From Franzmannia qiaohouensis (lineage in GTDB: Bacteria; Pseudomonadota; Gammaproteobacteria; Pseudomonadales; Halomonadaceae), in NCBI RefSeq assembly GCF_031451695.1, contig NZ_JARWAM010000011.1, forward strand, positions 62,001 through 126,000: a stretch of 64,000 bases of DNA. The letters run 5' to 3'. Position 1 is the stretch's first letter, and every line of letters begins with the position of its first letter. This document shows positions 42,448 through 53,575 of this stretch, piece by piece. The translations under genes were made by a program, and so were the position numbers. The notes under the pieces are model-generated. The model made no database searches. It was given only the letters and a program-made list of their open reading frames with translations, and was not told the DNA's origin.

Positions 42448-43950
42448 TCAGTCGCCGGCCGGTAGCGGGCGTTCTCGCCGTGCGCCCTGTAGGGCGTAGA
42501 AGCCGAAGAACAGCGCCATGACCAGGTAGCCGAGGGCGAAGTCCGGGGCGGCGTTGAAGGCCAGGCGCGGGGCGTGCATCAGGCCGATATAGGAGAAACC
42601 GGCGGCGAACAGCGCGAACACGGCGGCGCGCCGGAACTGCTGGTCGATCACCGATACGGTCATGGCGCCGAGCAGGATGGCGGTGAACATCGCCCCCTGG
42701 CCCAGTGCCACGATGGCGGTGGAGATATCGGTGACCACTTCGCCAGCGGCGTTGTTGAAGCGGGTCATCACATAGTTGGCGAAGTAGGGCAGCATCGCCA
42801 GCGCCACCGCCGGGTAGTAGCGGGTGTCGTTGGTCTGGAAGGCGGTGGCAATCATCGACATGCCGACGAATACCAGGATCGGTGCCACCACCGAGACCGG
42901 AATGATCGCCGCCAGCATGGCGATCAGGCCGAACATGGTGGCCACGGCGTAGACCGCACCATTGAGGATGCTGTAGCCGCGGCCGGCGCCCATCCACTTG
43001 GCGCCGACGGTGGCGATATACACCGTGGTCGGGAAGACCCCGCCGAACAGCGCGCCGATCATGGTGCCGGCGCCGTCCACCGCCTGGCACTCGCGGACGT
43101 CGTACTTGTCGCCGGCGGCTTCCATGGCCTCGACGTTGTTCATGGTCTCGATGGCGTTGTAGAGGGTGATCGGCAGTACCACGGTGAGTACCGCCAGCAT
43201 GCTGGTGAACAGCAGCCCCAGGCCCTCGAACCAGGCCAGGGTCGGCAGCAGCGGGTAGAAGCCGAGATGCGTGAAGGCGTCGCTGAACTGGCCGTCTTCG
43301 GTGGCGCCGATCAGGTAGGCAAGCGCGGTGCCGATGACGATGGCGAACAGCGAGGTGGGAATCCGAAACGGCATGCTGATCCGGCCGATCAGGCCGACGA
43401 TGATGATCGCCATCACCAGCAGGCCTATCACCGGGATCTCCAGGGTCTTGAACAGCATCTCGCCGGCGATGAAGGTCAGCGCCACGCCGGCCACTGCGCC
43501 GAGCATGGCCGCCCGCGGCAGATGATGCTGCACCCAGCGGCCGATCAGGCTGACCAGCGCCTCGATGGCGCCGCTGATGAAGCAGGCCGCCACGGCGATC
43601 TTCCAGGCCAAGTCGGCGTCGCCGGTGAGCTGTATGGCGGGCAGCAGCACGCCGAACAGGAATACGAACATCACCGGCGTGGAGATGCCGTAGGAGAGCG
43701 CGGTGACATCGGCGCGGTTCTCCTTGCGCGCTAGGCGTGCCGCGCTCCAGGCGTAATAGAAGTTGCCCACCATCACCGCCACCGCGGCGCCGGGCAGGAC
43801 CTGGCCGAACACGATGCTGGCAGGAAAGCCCATGCCGAGCATGGTCAGGGCGATGATCACGAAGTTGGCGATGTTGTTCTGGAACAGTGCGAAGAAGGCG
43901 TCGGTGTCCTCCTTCTTGTACCAGGGGTAGTGCACAGCGGTGGTGGCCAT
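42448..43950 (-). CDS. NCS2-type nucleobase permease
   Basis: A 500-residue transporter with about 12-14 helices in the NCS2 (xanthine/uracil/AzgA) superfamily. Segments such as ALTMLGMGFPASIVFGQVLPG, GISTPVMFVFLFGVLLP, MLGAVAGVALTFIAGEML, LPITLYNAIETMNNVEAMEAAGD and GGVFPTTVYIATVG support this. The N-terminus HYPWYKKEDTDAFFALFQNN is distinctive. The ATG at 43950 has GAGG 7 nt upstream. The substrate, probably a purine or pyrimidine, is unknown. It may lie in the same transcription unit as the phh genes, but a hairpin at 44057 separates them. Confidence 0.82.
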   Translation of the reverse strand: MATTAVHYPWYKKEDTDAFFALFQNNIANFVIIALTMLGMGFPASIVFGQVLPGAAVAVMVGNFYYAWSAARLARKENRADVTALSYGISTPVMFVFLFGVLLPAIQLTGDADLAWKIAVAACFISGAIEALVSLIGRWVQHHLPRAAMLGAVAGVALTFIAGEMLFKTLEIPVIGLLVMAIIIVGLIGRISMPFRIPTSLFAIVIGTALAYLIGATEDGQFSDAFTHLGFYPLLPTLAWFEGLGLLFTSMLAVLTVVLPITLYNAIETMNNVEAMEAAGDKYDVRECQAVDGAGTMIGALFGGVFPTTVYIATVGAKWMGAGRGYSILNGAVYAVATMFGLIAMLAAIIPVSVVAPILVFVGMSMIATAFQTNDTRYYPAVALAMLPYFANYVMTRFNNAAGEVVTDISTAIVALGQGAMFTAILLGAMTVSVIDQQFRRAAVFALFAAGFSYIGLMHAPRLAFNAAPDFALGYLVMALFFGFYALQGARRERPLPAGD

Positions 43951-44056
43951 GATGGTGCCTCACGGGTTGTTCAATTTGTATACAAGGCTGACGGCAGTGT
44001 CGCTCTGCCTGACTGAATGGTCAAGTGGTGCCGTCAACGCAGGGGCCACACGGCAA

Positions 44057-44081
44057 AGCGCCCGGGGAGAACCCGGGCGCT
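44057..44081 (-). terminator. Terminator hairpin of the phh operon
   Basis: AGCGCCCGGG-gagaa-CCCGGGCGCT, a perfect 10-bp stem 27 nt after the phhC stop on the minus strand, followed there by TTTG. Confidence 0.65.
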
Positions 44082-44107
44082 GGATGGAGCGGTGGCGAGG
44101 GGCTGAC

Positions 44108-45295
44108 TCAGTTGACCGCGGCGATCGCCTTGGCCAGGTAGTCGAGGTTCTCGGTGGAGAAGCCGGCCACGTTGGCACGCCCGGAGCGCACCATGTAGAT
44201 GCCGAACTCGTCGCGCAGGCGGTCGACCTGGGTGGGGGTCAGGCCGGTGTAGGAGAACATGCCGCGCTGCTCGGCGATGCAGGCGTACTTGGCGTCGAGG
44301 CCGTAAGGCTTGAGCGCGGCGACGAAGTCCTGACGCAGGCCGTTGATACGGTTGCGCATCTCGGTGAGCTCCTCGCGCCAGACGGCGGCGAGCTCCGCAG
44401 ACTCGAGAATCTCGGTGACAACCGCACCGCCGTGGGAGGGCGGATTGGAGTAGTTCTCGCGGGCCACGATGGCCATCTGCGAGCGCACGTTCTCCATCTG
44501 CTCGGTGTTCTTGGCCACCGCGATCAGCGCCCCGGTACGCTCGCTGTAGATGCCGAAGTTCTTCGAGCAGGAACTGGTGATCAGCAGCTCGTCGAGGTTC
44601 TCGGCAAACAGCCGCACGCCGAAGGCGTCCTCGTCGAGGCCGTCGCCAAAGCCCTGGTAGGCGAAGTCGATCAGCGGCAGCAGCTCGCGCTCCTTGACCA
44701 CCTCGAGGACCTCGCGCCACTGGGCCTGGGAGAGATCGAAGCCGGACGGGTTGTGGCAGCAGGCGTGCAGCACCACTACGTCGCCCACCGGGATCTGCTT
44801 GATCGCCGCCAGCATGCCGTCGAAATCGAGGCGGTTTTCAGCATCCACATAGGGATACTTGCTGAGCTTGAGGCCGGCGGCCTGGAAGATGCCCAGGTGG
44901 TTGGGCCAGGTCGGGTCGCTCACCCAGATGCCCTTGCCGGGCAGTTGGGTATGGATGAAGTCGGCGGCCAGGCGCAGTGCGCCGGTGCCGCCCGGCGACT
45001 GGGTGACGCTGGCGCGGCGCGCCTCGAGCACCGGGGAGTCGGCGCCGAAGATCAGCGGCTGGATCACCTGGCCGTAGCGCGGATCACCGTGGGAGCCGAT
45101 GTAGGTCTTGGTGGTCTGGTTGTCGAGCAGCAGCGCCTCGGCTTGCTTGACGGCCCGCATCACCGGCGTGTTGCCCTGGGCATCACGGTAGACACCCACC
45201 CCGAGGTCGACCTTGTTGGGGTTGGTGTCCTGGTTGAAGGCCTCGATCAACCCGAGGATGGCATCCCCGGGGACCCGCTGAATCGGCTCGAACAT
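44108..45295 (-). CDS. phhC: Aromatic amino acid aminotransferase
   Basis: A 395-residue PLP-dependent aspartate/tyrosine transaminase (class I fold). Visible motifs: LGVGVYRDAQGNTPVMRAV, the pyridine-binding CCHNPSGFDL (N and P), FAYQGFGDGLDEDA, and the Schiff-base lysine in SSCSKNFGIYSERTGAL. The product transaminates tyrosine and phenylalanine. Its position directly after phhB (TAA then ATG) and phhA gives the phhABC order known in Pseudomonas, where phhC removes tyrosine. Confidence 0.93.
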   Translation of the reverse strand: MFEPIQRVPGDAILGLIEAFNQDTNPNKVDLGVGVYRDAQGNTPVMRAVKQAEALLLDNQTTKTYIGSHGDPRYGQVIQPLIFGADSPVLEARRASVTQSPGGTGALRLAADFIHTQLPGKGIWVSDPTWPNHLGIFQAAGLKLSKYPYVDAENRLDFDGMLAAIKQIPVGDVVVLHACCHNPSGFDLSQAQWREVLEVVKERELLPLIDFAYQGFGDGLDEDAFGVRLFAENLDELLITSSCSKNFGIYSERTGALIAVAKNTEQMENVRSQMAIVARENYSNPPSHGGAVVTEILESAELAAVWREELTEMRNRINGLRQDFVAALKPYGLDAKYACIAEQRGMFSYTGLTPTQVDRLRDEFGIYMVRSGRANVAGFSTENLDYLAKAIAAVN

Positions 45296-45634
45296 TTACT
45301 CGGCTACCTCGTCGGTTCTGGCGGCAAGAATGAAATCGTTCTTGTGCAGGCCCTTCATCTCATGCGACCACCAGGTCACTGTGACCTTGCCCCACTCGGT
45401 CAGGAGTGCCGGGTGGTGGCCGGCTTCCTCGGCGATCTCGCCCACGCGATTGGTGAACGCCAGGGCCTGCTTGAAGTTGCGGAACGTGAACACGCGCTCC
45501 AACTGCATGATGCCATCGCGCTCCACGATCTGCCACTCGGGAATGGCCTGGCGATACTCGCTGATCTCGGCCTCGGTGACGTGGGGGGCGTCCCAGCTGC
45601 AGGCTTCGCACTGCTGTTGTGATAGATCGCTCAT
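45296..45634 (-). CDS. phhB: Pterin-4a-carbinolamine dehydratase
   Basis: A 112-residue PCD/DCoH-like protein that regenerates the pterin cofactor of phenylalanine hydroxylase. The motif GEIAEEAGHHPALLTEWGKV followed by TVTWWSHEMKGLHKND carries the H-H-P...W-x-x-V and T-x-H of the family. It ends directly at the phhC start, so translation is coupled. Confidence 0.93.
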   Translation of the reverse strand: MSDLSQQQCEACSWDAPHVTEAEISEYRQAIPEWQIVERDGIMQLERVFTFRNFKQALAFTNRVGEIAEEAGHHPALLTEWGKVTVTWWSHEMKGLHKNDFILAARTDEVAE

Positions 45635-45712
45635 GGGGTCTCCTGATTGACGGAACGGTAATAGATGGGACCGTAACGGTCGGAAAATGTCTCGCGCGGC
45701 GCGCCGTGCGCC

Positions 45713-46516
45713 TCAGGCCGCCTTGGGCGGAAACTTGGGCTCGAACAGGCCGAGCGCCATGGCCTGCTCGACCATGGCCATGATGTCCTGCCGTGAAAGG
45801 TCGTGCAGGGTGTGCAGATCGTCAAGCACGTAGTAGAGCGGCTGCAGGATATCGATGCGGTAGGGCGTGCGCAGCGCATCCACTGGATCGAAGGGGTGGT
45901 GCTCGGGGGCCTCGGAGAGGGCGTGGAAGGTCTCCTTGGGCGAAGAGATGATACCGCCGCCGTAGATGCGCCGCCCCTGGGGCGTATCGACCAGGCCGAA
46001 CTCCACGGTCAGCCAGTAGAGCCGCGCCAGGTAGACCCGCTGCTTGGGCGTGGCGGCCAGGCCCAGCTTGCCATAGGTGGCGGTGAACTCGGCGAAGTCG
46101 GGATTGGTGAGCATCGGGCAGTGGCCGAAGATCTCGTGGAAGATATCCGGCTCCTGCAGGTAGTCGAGTTCCTCCGGCGAGCGGATGAAGGTCGCCACCG
46201 GAAAGCGGCGGCTGGCCAGCAGCTCGAAGAAGGTGTCGAAGGGGATCAGCGCCGGCACCTGGGCGGTGCGCCAACCGGTGGCGGCTTCCAGCACCCGGTC
46301 CACTTCGGCCAGCTGGGGGATGTGATCATGCGGCAGCGCCAGGCGCTCGAGGCCGTCGAGGTAGGCCTGGCAGACGCGGCCGTCGATGATCGCCGTCTGG
46401 CGCTCGATCAGGGTCTGCCAGGTGGCATGATCCTGGTCGCTGTAGCGGATATGGCCGCGCTCATCGGGCATGCGGGCCTGGTACTTGCTCGCCTTGGCGG
46501 TCTTGTGTTCGGTCAT
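45713..46516 (-). CDS. phhA: Phenylalanine 4-monooxygenase
   Basis: A 267-residue non-haem iron hydroxylase converting phenylalanine to tyrosine with tetrahydropterin. The iron ligands are in the HEIFGHCPML motif (two His) and a downstream Glu (WLTVEFGL). The sequence also shows FIRSPEELDYLQEPD and GGGIISSPKETFHAL. It opens the phhABC operon. The ATG at 46516 has AGGGAGAG about 8 nt upstream. A PhhR/TyrR box lies about 125 bp further up, between it and phhR. Confidence 0.96.
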   Translation of the reverse strand: MTEHKTAKASKYQARMPDERGHIRYSDQDHATWQTLIERQTAIIDGRVCQAYLDGLERLALPHDHIPQLAEVDRVLEAATGWRTAQVPALIPFDTFFELLASRRFPVATFIRSPEELDYLQEPDIFHEIFGHCPMLTNPDFAEFTATYGKLGLAATPKQRVYLARLYWLTVEFGLVDTPQGRRIYGGGIISSPKETFHALSEAPEHHPFDPVDALRTPYRIDILQPLYYVLDDLHTLHDLSRQDIMAMVEQAMALGLFEPKFPPKAA

Positions 46517-46639
46517 GGGCAGGCTCTCCCTGAAGCTTGTGGTTATTGTCGAGCATGGGAATCCGCTTCAGTGTCGACGCCGGCGCGGGGCGCGGGTAGG
46601 GGAATACGCGGGTGAGGGCAAAGGGCGTGTGGCGCCACG

Positions 46640-46657
46640 TGTAAAATAAACGTTACA
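46640..46657. promoter_or_regulatory. TyrR/PhhR box between phhA and phhR
   Basis: TGTAAA-N6-GTTACA differs by one base from the TyrR consensus TGTAAA-N6-TTTACA. It lies between the divergent phhA and phhR genes and is the natural binding site for PhhR activating phhABC in response to phenylalanine or tyrosine. Confidence 0.8.
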
Positions 46658-46805
46658 TGAAAGCGCATTGGCTCGGCGAGCAAGCCGGGATTGCCCCCCT
46701 TGGCGGCTTGAGGCGAGCCTGGCTGTCACGCTAGGTTGACAGTAGAGTCACGGCCGCTTGACGCTGACGTCAGCGGCATCCCGCGATAGCCTTCGAGGAG
46801 CTCGC

Positions 46806-48368
46806 ATGCGTCTCAAGATTCACTGCCAGAACCGCATCGGTATCCTGCGCGATATCGTCGCCCACTTCGCCGACTATGGCGTCAACGTGGCGCGCGGCGA
46901 GGTGGGCGGCGATCACGGCAATACCATCTATCTGTTCCTGCCGCGGCTGCTCAATGCCCAGCTGGCCACCCTCAGGCCGACCCTGGAGACCATTCCCGGG
47001 GTATTCAGCGTCAAGCGCGTCAACCTGATGCCCAGCGAGCGGCGCCACCTGGAGCTCGATGCGCTGCTGTCGTCGCTCTCCGATCCGGTGATGTCGATCG
47101 ACATGGAGGGGCGCATCGTCGCCGCCAACCGCGCCGCGGGGCAGATGCTCGGGGTGCGTGTCGACGAAGTGCCGGGGCTGTCGCTGGACCGCTACCTGCC
47201 GGACTTCGACCTGCCCGAGCTGATCCGCCGCAACAACGCCCGTGTCAACGGCCTGCGCCTCAAGCTCAAGGAGGCTACCTACCTGGCCGATATCGCGCCG
47301 CTGCACAGCGAGAACGACGATGACGTAGCGTCGCTGGCCGGTGCCGTGGTGACCCTGCATCGCGCCGATCGCATCGGCGAGCGCATCTACCAGGTACAGC
47401 GCCAGGAGCTGCGCGGCTTCGAGGCGATCTTCCAGGCCAGCCCCAGGCTCGCCGAGCTGATTCGCGAGGCGCGGCGCATGGCGCCGCTGGACGCGCCGCT
47501 GCTGATCGAGGGCGAAACCGGTACCGGCAAGGAGCTGCTGGCGCGGGCCTGCCACCTGGCCAGCCCGCGCGGGCAGGCGCCGTTCATGGCGCTCAACTGC
47601 GCCGGCCTGCCCGAGTCGATGGCCGAGACCGAGCTGTTCGGCTATGCCCCGGGCGCCTTCGAGGGCGCCCGGCCCGAGGGCAAGCTGGGGCTGCTCGAGC
47701 TTACCGCCGGCGGCACCATCTTCCTCGACGAGGTGGGCGAGATGAGCCCGCGGCTGCAGGTCAAGCTGCTGCGTTTCCTGCAGGACGGCGGCTTTCGCCG
47801 CGTCGGCAGCGACGAGGAGACCTATCTCGACGTGCGGGTGATCTGTGCCACCCAGCAGGACCTGCCGGAGCTGTGCGCCGCGGGTCTGTTCCGCCACGAC
47901 CTCTACCATCGGCTCAACGTGCTGTCGCTGCAGGTGCCACCGCTGCGTGACTGTCTCGACGGCATCGACGAGCTGGCGGGCCACTTCCTCGACCGCGCCG
48001 CGCGCCAGATCGGCTGCCCGCTGCCGCAGCTCTCGCCGGCGGCGCTGGCCCGGCTGTCTAGCTACCACTGGCCGGGCAACGTGCGTCAGCTCGAGAACGT
48101 GCTGTTCCAGGCGGTGTCACTGTGCGAACAGGCGACCATCGAGCCTCAGCACCTGCGCCTGCCCGACGTCGGCCAGGCACCGGGCCTGGCCGGTATCGAC
48201 CTCGACGGCGGGCTGAGCGAGATTCTCGGCGAGGTGGAGAAGCGCGTGCTCGCCGCCCTCTATCCTCAGTACCCCTCGAGCCGCCAGCTCGGCAAGCGGC
48301 TCGGGGTGTCACACACCACCATCGCCAACAAGCTCAAGCGCCACGCTATCGGCGACGCGTCGCCTTGA
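46806..48368 (+). CDS. phhR: PhhR/TyrR-type transcriptional regulator
   Basis: A 520-residue regulator of aromatic amino acid catabolism. Order: ACT domain (residues 1-70), PAS (about 78-190), AAA+ central domain (Walker A GETGTGKE, Walker B GTIFLDEVGEM), and C-terminal HTH (SRQLGKRLGVSHTTIANKLKR). The sigma-54 contact loop GAFTGA is replaced by GAFEGA at about residue 284, as in other TyrR/PhhR proteins that act at sigma-70 promoters. AGGAG lies upstream of the ATG. It is divergent from phhABC. Confidence 0.93.
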   Translation: MRLKIHCQNRIGILRDIVAHFADYGVNVARGEVGGDHGNTIYLFLPRLLNAQLATLRPTLETIPGVFSVKRVNLMPSERRHLELDALLSSLSDPVMSIDMEGRIVAANRAAGQMLGVRVDEVPGLSLDRYLPDFDLPELIRRNNARVNGLRLKLKEATYLADIAPLHSENDDDVASLAGAVVTLHRADRIGERIYQVQRQELRGFEAIFQASPRLAELIREARRMAPLDAPLLIEGETGTGKELLARACHLASPRGQAPFMALNCAGLPESMAETELFGYAPGAFEGARPEGKLGLLELTAGGTIFLDEVGEMSPRLQVKLLRFLQDGGFRRVGSDEETYLDVRVICATQQDLPELCAAGLFRHDLYHRLNVLSLQVPPLRDCLDGIDELAGHFLDRAARQIGCPLPQLSPAALARLSSYHWPGNVRQLENVLFQAVSLCEQATIEPQHLRLPDVGQAPGLAGIDLDGGLSEILGEVEKRVLAALYPQYPSSRQLGKRLGVSHTTIANKLKRHAIGDASP

Positions 48369-48408
48369 GCTGCTAGAGTGTTGGCAGTGCACCGACAAGG
48401 AGACGGTC

Positions 48409-49020
48409 ATGGTCGATTTCCCACCGGCAGTGGTGCCGCGCTGGCTCAAGCTGGCCTTTACGCTATGGATCCTGATCTGGGCGCCGAGCTACGTGGTGCT
48501 ACTGGGCGCCCAGAACTTCTTCTGGCTGTGCAACGTGGCGAGCTTTCTGCTGCTGGTGGCGCTATGGGCCGAGCATCGCACCCTGATGTCGATGCAGTGG
48601 CTGGCGGTGTCGCTGGTCGGCGGGCTGTGGACCCTCGATGTCGCCGTGGCGGCGCTTACCGGCGTCCACCCCATCGGCGGCACCGAGTACATGTTTGACC
48701 CCGAGCACCCGCCCATGGCCCGCGCCATGTCGCTCTACCACGTGGTGCTGCCGCTGGTGGCGGGTATCGGAGTGGCCAAGCTCGGCTATAAGCGTCGCGC
48801 CCTGCTGTGGCAGACCCTGCTGACCTGGGTCGTGGTGCCGCTGACCTATTTCTTCACCGAGGCCGAGCGCAATATCAACTGGGTCCACGGCCCCTTCGGC
48901 CAGACCCAGGAGACCCTCGACCCGCTGCTCTATCTGTTCCTCCTCACCCTGCTGTGGCCGCTGGTGGTCTACCTGCCGGTACACCTGCTGATGATCGGCT
49001 GGCAGCGCTGGCGATACTGA
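48409..49020 (+). CDS. Multi-pass membrane protein of unknown function
   Basis: A 203-residue inner-membrane protein with about six hydrophobic helices (LAFTLWILIWAPSYVVLLG, FFWLCNVASFLLLVALWA, LAVSLVGGLWTLDVAVAAL, VVLPLVAGIGVAKLG, LLTWVVVPLTYFF, LLYLFLLTLLWPLVVYLPVHLLM). AAGGAG lies 9 nt upstream of the ATG. I do not recognise the family. It sits between phhR and the recQ-like gene, with no operon link visible. Confidence 0.75.
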   Translation: MVDFPPAVVPRWLKLAFTLWILIWAPSYVVLLGAQNFFWLCNVASFLLLVALWAEHRTLMSMQWLAVSLVGGLWTLDVAVAALTGVHPIGGTEYMFDPEHPPMARAMSLYHVVLPLVAGIGVAKLGYKRRALLWQTLLTWVVVPLTYFFTEAERNINWVHGPFGQTQETLDPLLYLFLLTLLWPLVVYLPVHLLMIGWQRWRY

Positions 49021-49026
49021 TCGGGG

Positions 49027-51006
<1,980 letters not shown>

Positions 51007-51107
51007 GGCGAGCCTCCCTGTCTGGCCAAAGCCACTATCCTACACCGCTGGGCGCCGCTCGGCTTTGCACAACTCGACTGGGTGTGGTGACCAGCCCGGG
51101 GCTGATC

Positions 51108-51209
51108 CGGCGACAGCTCTGCGAGGAGGCGCTGTAAACCGTCCCTGGGCGCTACCGATGCCATCCATGGCATCGACACCTCCTCTTCGAGCTGTCCCCG
51201 GCGCCCCTC
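51108..51209 (+). repeat. Dispersed palindromic intergenic element, copy 2
   Basis: This 102-bp copy has the same ends as 940-1126 and a perfect central inverted repeat (51156-51175; 9-bp arms around CC). The outer stem pairs CAGCTC and GAGGAGG with CCTCCTC and GAGCTG around a 3-nt mismatch, closed by CCGG-GACAG. Most of the 356-bp gap 51007-51362 is this element; the remainder must carry the leftward recQ promoter and the rightward promoter of the condensin operon. Confidence 0.75.
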
Positions 51210-51362
51210 ATGTCGCAGGGAGTAGTTGCTTATGGGAATAGCGGCAGCGCCCGCGCTGGGCGAACCCCGTGTCGGCCTCTACCGTTTGGGTTTTCCATAA
51301 TCGTCCATGACCCGGAGGGGCACTCCTTGGCATAATGGCGGCTTTGCCCTCAGGGAAGACCC

Positions 51363-52754
51363 ATGACCGCCTGGAGCAAGCTACTCGTCGCCACCACGCG
51401 GCTAATCGACCTGCACGACAGCGGCCACGAGCCCGGCTCGCCGTTCGTGCAGGTCAGCCAGGAGAGCCGCCGCGGGCTGCGCGACGGCTACTGGCTGGAC
51501 CTCGGCTGCCTGCTGCTCGACTACCTGCTCGATGTCGACTTCGCCACCAACAGCGCTTTCGTCTCGCAGAGCCGCTGCCTGGCGCAGCTGCGCGAGACCT
51601 ACCCGGACCTGCCCCACGACGACCTCAGCTTCGTCATCAACCTGCTGGCCACTCCCAGCGAGCTGCACTTTCGCCAGCTAGGCGTCGAGGATAGCGCCGC
51701 GCGCGCCTCGCGCAGCACCAAGCGCACCGCGCTGATCGAAAAGCAGGGCCAGACCGGCCAGGTGCGGCTGACTGCCAGCGGCCGCCAGGCGGTGACCCTG
51801 GCCAGCCAGGTCGAGGACCTGCTGTACTCCGAATACGATGCCGCCAAGGTGCTGGCGGCGCTGGCCCGCGGTGATTTCGCCCGGGTGCCGGATATCACCA
51901 ACCAGATCCTGCTGGCGATCCGCGGGCTGACCCAGGAGCTGCGCCGGGTGCGCGAGAATCCCACCCGCGAAGGCAAGCTGGCGGCACTGCTCGACAATCA
52001 GCGCCACTATCACAACGCGCTGTCGAGCATTCAGCGTACCCTGCTCGACGCCCGCGCCCAGCTCACCGCGCCGCGGCTGATGGAGCGCTTCGCCGAGTGG
52101 CGCGAGGCCGAGCAGGCGGCCAGCGGCGAGGAGTGGGACCTGCGCATGCTGTCCAGCGCCATCGGCCGGGTACTGACCGCCATAGAGAATCTCTCGCGGC
52201 GTCTCGCCGAGCTGCTCGCCGATATCGCCGAGGGGCGTATCCAGTCGATGGGCGTGGTCGACTTCGCCGATCTGGCCCGCGGACTGCTCAATAGCGCCCC
52301 GGCGGCGGCGCTACAGCAGGCGCTGGTGGCGCGGCTGATGCCGCTGCACGTGCAGGTCGCGGTGCCGCGCATGGCGCCGCTGATTCCGCTGCTGGAGTCA
52401 CGCCGAGCCGAGACCAGCCACGCCGCCCTGGTGTTCGACGAGCAGCACGACGCGGCCCCCGAGGACCCGCTGCTGGCGCGCTTCCTCGAGGCCCGCGGCC
52501 CGGCGCTGCGCCAGCGCATCCAGCGTGAGCCGCTGTCACTGCCGGCGGCGCTGGCCGAGGGCTGGCACCGCTTCGAAGAGGGCGACTGCCTGGCTCAGCT
52601 GCTCAACACCTTCGTCGATACCCAACTGCTCGATGACCGCCTGGCGGTGGGCATCGACGCCACGCCGTTCGAGCTGACCCTCGCTGACGGCCGATGTGTC
52701 CGCGGCGCGGTGACCCCGTCACTGCGCCTCTCCGATCAGGATGATCCGAAATGA
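51363..52754 (+). CDS. Kleisin-like subunit of an SMC complex (MukF/MksF/JetA class)
   Basis: A 463-residue, mostly helical protein. The N-terminal 100 residues look like a winged helix (YWLDLGCLLLDYLLDVDF, DDLSFVINLL), a second wing follows (TGQVRLTASGRQAVTLASQV), then long helices with regular hydrophobic spacing (residues about 150-340) and a C-terminal acidic tail. This outline, and gene order before a KITE-like and an SMC-like gene, is that of MukF/MksF/JetA. Homology is not provable by eye. AGGGAAG lies upstream of the ATG. The stop overlaps the next ATG (ATGA). Confidence 0.6.
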   Translation: MTAWSKLLVATTRLIDLHDSGHEPGSPFVQVSQESRRGLRDGYWLDLGCLLLDYLLDVDFATNSAFVSQSRCLAQLRETYPDLPHDDLSFVINLLATPSELHFRQLGVEDSAARASRSTKRTALIEKQGQTGQVRLTASGRQAVTLASQVEDLLYSEYDAAKVLAALARGDFARVPDITNQILLAIRGLTQELRRVRENPTREGKLAALLDNQRHYHNALSSIQRTLLDARAQLTAPRLMERFAEWREAEQAASGEEWDLRMLSSAIGRVLTAIENLSRRLAELLADIAEGRIQSMGVVDFADLARGLLNSAPAAALQQALVARLMPLHVQVAVPRMAPLIPLLESRRAETSHAALVFDEQHDAAPEDPLLARFLEARGPALRQRIQREPLSLPAALAEGWHRFEEGDCLAQLLNTFVDTQLLDDRLAVGIDATPFELTLADGRCVRGAVTPSLRLSDQDDPK

Positions 52755-53575
52755 ACATGAGTGAAATGGGCGAAGTGGTCGCCTACCTGCTGCGCTACCG
52801 CAGTGCCGAACGCGCCCCGGGCAGCGGACGCAAGCGGCGTGCCGCCCGCGAAGGGCAGCTCTCCGAGCGCGATGTCTGCGCGCTGATCGATGACGCCAGC
52901 GACCTCGAGCGCGAGGCGCTGCGCGACTTCCTGGCCGGCCAGGGCCTGCGCCTCAAGGCCTTCGAGTCCGGCGACTATCCGGGCATCGCGCCGGGCTCGC
53001 GCTACTACGCGCTGCTGCCCGACCCGGACCTCGAGCAGCCGCCGCTGTATACCCGCGAGCCGGTGTTCGAGGCCCTCAAGCTGCGCCAGGAGAGCCGCGC
53101 CGAGCTGGCCCAGTGGTACCTGCAGCTGTGGCTGTTGATGCACACCCTGCTCTACACCCGCTACAACCGCGCGCTGTCCGATGTCAGCCGCTACCAGGAG
53201 GCGACCTTCGCCAGCAACGAGCTGCTTGACCTGCTGCGCGAGCAGCTCGAGGCGCTGCGCAGCCTGGGCGAGGCGGCGCCGGAGGCCAGCCGCGCGCTGC
53301 TCGACGAGCGCGGCGAGGACCTCAACCGCCGGGTGCGTGCCTTCATCGACCTGCAGGCCCGCGCTGGGCTGCTCGAGTCGCCGCGGGAGACGCTGGCCGA
53401 GGAGGGCGATGAGGCCGGCGGCGATATCTGGCAGCAGACGCTGCTCGGCGCCCTGGAGAGCGAGCAGGTCGGCCTGCACCAGCTTGGCCACCTGCAGTCG
53501 CTGGCCGAGGGACGCCTGGCCGACGAGGCATCAGCGGAAAGGCCACAAGCCGCCCACCAGGAGGCCGACGCATGA
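52751..53575 (+). CDS. KITE-like subunit of an SMC complex (MukE/MksE/JetB class)
   Basis: A 274-residue protein with a helical middle (RQESRAELAQWYLQLWLLMHTLLY) and an acidic C-terminal tail. An N-terminal SMC-partner-like segment (GEVVAYLLRYRSAERAP) and an Arg/Lys-rich stretch (GSGRKRRAAREGQ) precede. The size and position between kleisin-like and SMC-like genes fit MukE/MksE/JetB; the fold itself would need a structure model. It overlaps both neighbours by 4 nt (ATGA), so the three proteins are translationally coupled. Confidence 0.55.
   Translation: MNMSEMGEVVAYLLRYRSAERAPGSGRKRRAAREGQLSERDVCALIDDASDLEREALRDFLAGQGLRLKAFESGDYPGIAPGSRYYALLPDPDLEQPPLYTREPVFEALKLRQESRAELAQWYLQLWLLMHTLLYTRYNRALSDVSRYQEATFASNELLDLLREQLEALRSLGEAAPEASRALLDERGEDLNRRVRAFIDLQARAGLLESPRETLAEEGDEAGGDIWQQTLLGALESEQVGLHQLGHLQSLAEGRLADEASAERPQAAHQEADA

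Noticed and set aside
42440..43963. 507-codon minus-strand ORF overlapping the NCS2 permease in another frame
   Set aside because: Arg/His-rich composition without hydrophobic helices; the in-phase permease is clearly real.
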